Of a stretch of DNA of 20,454 nt, positions 16,284 through 20,454 are shown in pieces. Origin of the DNA: Amoebophrya sp. AT5.2 (lineage: Eukaryota; Sar; Dinophyceae; Syndiniales; Amoebophryaceae); contig RXOD01004560.1 in NCBI GenBank assembly GCA_005223375.1, positions 1 through 20,454 on the forward strand, written 5' to 3'. Position 1 is the stretch's first letter. The number at the start of each line of letters is the position of its first letter. The position numbers and the translations under genes are program-made. Below the pieces are notes generated by a model that had not been told where the DNA came from, made no database searches, and saw nothing but the letters and a program-made list of their open reading frames with translations.

Positions 16284-17482
16284 GTCGGAATAAAAAACTC
16301 AGGTCAAGGCTCAGGCCTAGGTGCAGGATTGCTAACAGTGACAGTGAAGACGTATATATAATTTCCCACCTTCAACAGACGCTGGCTAGGGACTCCAGCA
16401 GTAAGTTGACGAGAAGGCTCTGAACGTCGCTCACTCAACCGAGAAGAGTCACGAATTCTTTGGGCCCGGCGCGTCTCTCTTTGCGGCTCCGGCGCTAGCT
16501 TATTTTGCAGCCATAGACGAAAGCCACTGGCTGCCCTGCTGGTGTGAATTTAAACTGAAGGCGAAGAGAGTCGCGCGTGCCCGTGCTCTGCTGACCCATT
16601 AATTATCAGCGATTGCGCCAGGTGATCACTGATCGGGACATGAGTGGGCGTCGGTCTGATGCTGATAAGTAGCGGCCAAGCCTACGCTTGCAGCGCGGCC
16701 AGTGTTTTTTCAATTTCTAAATCTCCACCTCCGTGGTCGTGACGAACTCCGGCACAGATTCGAATCTGCTATCCACAAAGAGAAAGCGGATGCTGGCCTT
16801 GAAGAAATCTGCCGCGAAGAAGACGAACTCTTGGTGGAACTTTCCTACTGCTTTGGCCCAGATGTCCCGCTCCTTGCTGTCGAAGGCCCGTCGAAGCGCG
16901 GCGTGGGCTAACGAGGACCAGAAGGAACTAATAATCACCACAGCGATCGTCTCAGAGGCTACAGCGCTTAAGGCTTGCACGAACTCCAGTCTACTAAGTG
17001 GTGCGGGGGTGCCGGTACTAGGCTGGCACGCTGTTTTCCTATGCCGCGACAAGTAGCGGTCGTCACTGGGGGCGTGTTCTTGTGATGCGCTGTGATCGAG
17101 ATCGTCATCTTGTTCATGCCCCCTTAGAACGAAGGTTGGGCGGCCTTGCCTTCCTCTTTGGCTCTTACCAATCATAGGAAAATGAATCGTGGGTGTGGGG
17201 CTTCAAGGCGGCTTACTTTGTGGTCGACTCCGTCGCGTAGAGCTAGAGCGTGCGGAGAGTACGCAGCGGACTCCTAGTGCCGAGCCTCTCTTTGCGCTTC
17301 CAATTTCGGTCTAGCATAGGCGGTTGCACGAAAGCTGCGGCTGCACGAAAGCTGCGGCCGCACAGGTAAGGGCGGGAAGGGATGTTGGTGAAGTTAATGA
17401 ATGGGCCATACGGGGAAAGGATGAGGAAGCTGCTTGCACGTGAACCCGCCGCATTGGGCTGGAGCTTTTGCACCCTGTAAAG
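16284..17482 (+). other. Putative 1.2-kb intron with antisense element copy B
   Basis: The left part begins with the AAAAAACTCAGG block also found at the start of the intron at 9861. A CAGCA|GTAAGT string lies at 16401. The bulk is copy B of the minus-strand element. The + strand is also open at 16733-17056 in one frame, a shadow of the minus-strand frame. Confidence 0.4.
16292..17020 (-). pseudogene. Antisense coding-like element, copy B
   Basis: The minus strand is open across 16717-17175. It reads RLEFVQALSAVASETIAVV, SSFWSSLAHAALRRAFDS, KERDIWAKAVGKFHQEFV and DFFKASIRFLFVDSRF, ending at EVE with a stop; one base over, the frame continues as LEIEKTLAALQA. That last peptide matches LEAEKTQAVLQ of copy A. 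The 16500-16690 part aligns to 10103-10240 at the DNA level but has several stops. The right part has no counterpart in copy A, so copy B preserves more of the original protein. The mixed hydrophobic and aromatic sequence looks like a real protein, possibly membrane-associated. No family recognised. Confidence 0.5.
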
Positions 17483-17670
17483 ATGTTGCGGCAGTGGCGG
17501 ATCTCAGCGACACGATCTCCGAGAACATCGCAACACAAATAACATCAGACTTCCCAGAACTGGTATTGAAGGACTCAGACTCATTCATGCATTACATAGC
17601 ACAGCGACAGCAATCTGTTGGCGTCGATGTCTCCGCCCCTAGGGGGAAGGGAGATCCGAGCAGACTCTAG
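17483..17670 (+). CDS. Putative exon after the antisense element
   Basis: Two bases after the acceptor CACCCTGTAAAG complete an Asp codon with the exon ending at 16283. It reads VAAVADLSDTISENIATQI, TSDFPELVLKDSDSFMHYI and AQRQQSV, ending with a stop at 17670 if unspliced. An in-phase donor GAACTG|GTATTG lies at 17563. The sequence is acidic and amphipathic; no family match. The first bases of the spliced product (DDDISY-D-VAAV) run on naturally from the preceding exon, but that is my inference. Confidence 0.45.
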
Positions 17671-18210
17671 TCAGTCGATTAGTCTCGAAGATGTGGCGTC
17701 TGATGCTACTCGCGCAGTGTTGATGCGCGTTATGCTTTCGGCCCTGAGGGCTATCTGTTATTACCCCTGCTCCTGCTCTGAATGCGGGGGCGCTTCTTTC
17801 TGTGCCCCAGATCTCGCCGCTAAATGCAAACGCCGCTCCATGGTTCCACGTAGCTGCTGACTTCTTGTCTCTCTTGTCCTTGTGTTGCGATCAATTCCAC
17901 TCCCTGGCGGCTTGGCAGTGTTGGTCGCTCACTATGCTTGCCGCTGAGCGTAAACGGGCGCGCTGTTGGCGGAGCGCCTTTGGCGATCTTGACCGGCATC
18001 GCCTTGCTGCTGCCCATCGGCACAATACATAGTAGCTGTAACACCCGGCCCGCCTCCTTGTGGTGCTGGTCTTGTTCTACCTGCCGTGTCCTAGAAGCGT
18101 CTGCTGCTACTCGCGCGGTCATATGATCGATGTCTTATCTCTGCCCCTAGCGGACGGGAGATGGAGATCCGAGCAGGCTCGCAATTAACTGCTGCGCTTG
18201 AGAGATGTTG
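17626..18210. repeat. Locally repeated blocks
   Basis: GATGTCT-C-TCTGCCCCTAG followed by GGAGATCCGAGCAG-CTC occurs near 17626 and 18128. GCGTCTG-TGCTACTCGCGC occurs at about 17697 and 18098. The order of the two blocks differs between copies, implying rearranged or overlapping duplications. The hydrophobic reading GGAPLAILTGIALLLPIG lies at about 17965-18018. Confidence 0.55.
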
Positions 18211-18269
18211 AGCCGCGGCGCTAATTCTGACTGCTGCTCCGCCTCTGGTCCACCTTCTCAGATATATAG

Positions 18270-18460
18270 CCGCGCCCCGCCGAGACTCCGAAAGGATGGG
18301 GACAGTCTGCACTTCTTTGGTTGTCTTCGCCGGCACTTGCTGCGATGCGCAGTTGGATTGCCACTCCAATCGCTGCGATTGGCGCCGTGTGGGCTTTTGC
18401 TTGGAGCAGTTCTGGTCCTGTCGGCACCGACAGCGTTGCCGTGCAAGGGTCCGCAATGGG
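18270..18460 (+). CDS. Putative exon with a membrane-helix segment
   Basis: A frame open from 18270 (after TCTCAGATATATAG) to a strong donor ATGGG|GTGAGT at 18461. It reads SALLWLSSPALAAMRSWI, ATPIAAIGAVWAFAWSSSG and GTDSVAVQGSAMG. The middle is hydrophobic enough for one transmembrane helix. The same peptide pattern recurs at 19000-19110 (SSPTLSAMGS and RIAAAWAFALLSG) and the last part recurs at about 20190 (DSVAVRGS). It belongs to a local paralogous family of unknown function. Confidence 0.5.
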
Positions 18461-18539
18461 GTGAGTCCGCTCTTACCATATGCCACGCCGTGGGATTCCT
18501 GTGTCAGACGTTACTCACCTCCCGCAATGTCTTCCACAG

Positions 18540-18651
18540 GGCTCCTCGCGTGGGGGTGGGCGTGTATGTCCGCGAGCGCGACTGTTCAGACGCGGGGAAA
18601 TACTGCGGCTGGCCGCCCCGAGTGGGACGGAGAGCAAGCTATTGGACCTAG
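18540..18651 (+). CDS. Putative exon after a 79-bp intron
   Basis: The intron 18461-18539 runs GTGAGT to GTCTTCCACAG. Splicing joins two bases to one as a Gly codon. The exon reads APRVGVGVYVRERDCSDAG, KYCGWPPRVGRRASYWT, then TAG at 18649-18651. The same frame continues after the TAG as AGTFEGSGASAAPWAFLK and ends at TGA 18726-18728, so either the exon is spliced before the TAG or the copy is disrupted. Function unknown. Confidence 0.45.
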
Positions 18652-18975
18652 GCGGGCACTTTCGAAGGGTCGGGCGCCAGCGCTGCCCCCTGGGCATTCC
18701 TGAAAGACACCGCGCGGATGGACGCTGATGGCTGAGGTTCCACCTTGGTCAGAGGTTCTGCCTGCGCTGATTGAAATTGATTGCCTGCCTGTTCTTGCTC
18801 GTGCGTCATTGTTTGCATATCAGCACGCGTCCGCGCTTCTTCGTGGGCTCGCTCTACTTTTTGTGACAGAGAGTACTTCGCGCGTGGCGCCTAGGCCTAC
18901 GCTGGTTGATGCTCCCTCCGTTCTGGTCGCACATACATCCCAGATGAGTAGCCAAGTCGAGAGGTCTGGGAATGG

Positions 18976-19371
18976 ATGAGGATTTTTGTGCCGCGCGTGC
19001 TGTCCTCGCCAACACTTTCTGCGATGGGTAGTACGTTAGAGCGTCACGCAAATCATTATCCCTCGGATTGCTGCCGCGTGGGCATTTGCATTGCTTTCAG
19101 GTGGAAAAATAGGAGGGGAGCCAGTTCGGCCGTGGCTGATGTGCTGGGGGTGCATCATGTCCAGCGTGAGTATGTGCAGGAGGCATCTGCTGCGCGAGGT
19201 ATCTGTCCCATTTTCGGGAGCTCTGCTGCGGTGCGGGGTCACACGTTTTGGAATGCGAATGCTGAGCCAGATACAGACGGGCCCGGAAATTGTTCGAAAT
19301 TTGCGATCTGTGTTAGGGGTTTAAGTTTTTGGCCTAAATTTTTTGGGGTCTGCGTCCGGGCTCTAGGTTAG
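18976..19371 (+). pseudogene. Open frame, paralogous segment 3
   Basis: An ATG-started frame of 131 codons. It begins with VPRVLSSPTLSAMGS, matching the helix exon at 18270. Just after this the homologous reading shifts to another frame (IIIPRIAAAWAFALLSGGK, about 19056-19112). The ATG frame itself goes on with AVADVLGVHHVQREYVQE, ICPIFGSSAAVRGHTFW, GNCSKFAICV and FWPKFFGV, and ends in TAG. The frame switch inside the homologous part suggests a frameshifted copy or a gene with an unrecognised intron. Confidence 0.4.
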
Positions 19372-19378
19372 GGGCTGA

Positions 19379-19738
19379 AGTGGGCGTCTAAATTGCCCTG
19401 CTAAATTTGGGGTCTGGCCGAGGCGTCTAAATTTTGGCGGGCTTTCGCGTTTTGGTGCTTCTAAATTTGACCGCGAAAAGTGGCCCGGCTGGTTCACGGT
19501 TTACTTAGGCAAAACCGCAGCCAGGTCGGGCAATTTGGAAGCATTTCGGAAAACCTTCGGCGACTGTCTGGGGAACGATGCGTGCACACTGGCGGGCGAC
19601 TCTGGCTCGGGCTCGTCTAAATTTCTCGCCTGGTCGGCGATGGGTTCCGGAGTTTTTGCATGTGTCTCGGACTATGGTTTCCGCGCTGGTGTTCATTCTT
19701 TCTATCGCGCGCAAGGTTGCTGCGTCGGTTTTTTCTAA
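19379..19738 (+). CDS. Open frame with KF repeats, function unknown
   Basis: 119 codons open from the TGA at 19376 to the TAA at 19736-19738, without an early ATG. It reads CPAKFGVWPRRLNFGGL, GASKFDREKWPGWFTVYLG, KTAARSGNLEAFRKTFGDC, LGNDACTLAGDSGSGSSKF, LAWSAMGSGVFACVSDYG and FRAGVHSFYRAQGCC. It is rich in K-F, W-P and Cys and has a convincing amino-acid mix for a soluble or secreted protein. It continues the KF motif of the preceding frame (CSKF, WPKF), so the two may be one gene broken by a frameshift or an intron near 19372. No family recognised. Confidence 0.5.
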   Translation, partial: SGRLNCPAKFGVWPRRLNFGGLSRFGASKFDREKWPGWFTVYLGKTAARSGNLEAFRKTFGDCLGNDACTLAGDSGSGSSKFLAWSAMGSGVFACVSDYGFRAGVHSFYRAQGCCVGFF

Positions 19739-20454
19739 TGCATGGGGCTGATTGGATCGCCATGCGCTCCGCAATATGTTGCCGGCGCTTTCTTTGGAAC
19801 TAACAGAACTGGTCGCGTGGCATCGTGGTGGCGGGCATTGTGTGCCATTTGATGGCGTCCGTTTTTTCAATGGTGGCGAGGGTGTCCCCCGTCTGGTTGT
19901 GGGTTTCGTGTCGTCTCATCCATGGCGGCCGTTCTTCATCGCCATGGCTGGCATGATCGACGTCGGACGCCTTTCGCGCGCCAGTCTTCTCGGCTGGCAT
20001 CCCGTGGAGATTTGCAGGGCATGCATTGCGCGAGTGGCGGGGTGCTGCGTGGTGGGCGTGGGTCTGCTTTGCTTTTTGACATCTTCGAAAATTTTGATAG
20101 ATTTGCAACCATAGGGCGCCGCTTTTGTGAATCCACCGTCCGACTTGATTGCTAGCTTGGAGCAGCCAGCTCCCGCCCTGTCGGCAGCAGACAGCGTAGC
20201 CGTGCGCGGGTCCGTAGTGTCAGGCTGTCGGCGCTGTGGCGGGAAAATCTGACGAATGGCGTGCGAATTCTGGGCGATTTCTTTTGGTTCCGTTTGCATG
20301 TTCCCGGGGTTTTTGCGGTGTGAGTGGCTTGGGTGTGGATGGTGAAGGGCAGACAGTTGCGACGCGATTGGGTGGCCAGCATTGTGGTGCGTGGCAGCGT
20401 GATGGATGTGGAATTTGCAAACTGCGCGCAGTGGCGAAGCCAGTTGGGGGGGGG
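19739..20454 (+). other. Further diverged copies and end of window
   Basis: A frame from 19752 to a TAG at 20112 reads through VAWHRGGGHCVPFDGVRFF and RPFFIAMAGMIDVGRLSR. After that TAG the same frame continues with AAFVNPPSDLIASLEQPAP and ALSAADSVAVRGSVVSG, matching the end of the 18270 exon. A minus-strand frame (19916-20299) is equally open. The DNA duplication 18400-18456 / 20153-20213 is clear. The last bases are a run of nine G. I do not assign a gene. Confidence 0.4.

Noticed and set aside
16733..17056. + strand open frame opposite antisense element copy B
   Set aside because: The minus-strand reading has the more protein-like composition and shares a peptide with copy A; the + frame is probably its shadow.
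1..20454. Dinoflagellate trans-spliced leader (CCATTTTGGCTCAAG)
   Set aside because: Not found; the CACTTTTGGCAGG strings at 8260 and 8327 only resemble its middle.

Overview
The window looks like nuclear DNA of a GC-rich microbial eukaryote, most likely an alga or related protist. I see no bacterial operon layout, no long intact ORF with a ribosome-binding site, and no rRNA or tRNA. Coding stretches are short, often lack an ATG, and are bounded by GT...AG splice signals. They sit among degenerate repeats and a decayed non-LTR retrotransposon. I cannot name the species.

Layout, left to right, + strand unless stated. About 230-1130 is a frameshifted LINE-type reverse transcriptase remnant. 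About 1486-2010 is a degenerate ~65-bp tandem repeat. About 3027-3670 is the first copy of a ~0.6-kb dispersed repeat whose second copy is at about 12438-12985. From about 4324 to at least 15513, and perhaps to 17670, a chain of short + strand exons can be read whose splice phases agree at nearly every junction. The exons encode at least five diverged copies of one cysteine-rich module: a CC pair, then [T/N]-[Y/F]-x6-C, then R-[L/I]-C-x3-E-[L/V/I], then a [V/F/H]-W-[T/S]-x3-C type end. I know this 'RLCT...VWT' arrangement from uncharacterised secreted or surface proteins of algae and other protists; no biochemical function is known to me. The chain may be one long gene or two neighbours, since no clean junction is visible between 13275 and 13681. 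After the modules come two exons of a different type (16103-16283 and 17483-about 17670).

The introns hold most of the repeats: three aligned copies of a ~70-bp interspersed repeat (8041, 11361, 12791), a 12-bp minisatellite (12090-12185), a 73-bp duplication (11818), and two related minus-strand coding-like elements (about 9877-10425 and 16292-17020), each starting just inside a predicted intron.

From about 17600 to the end the sequence is made of diverged copies of a membrane-helix-coding segment, with one phase-consistent 79-bp intron (18461-18539). There is also an open frame with recurrent KF tripeptides (19379-19738). Frameshifts and in-frame stops make this part look largely pseudogenic.

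All exon boundaries were chosen by eye, using splice consensus, frame and motif continuity. Phase agreement therefore supports the model but is partly built into it.
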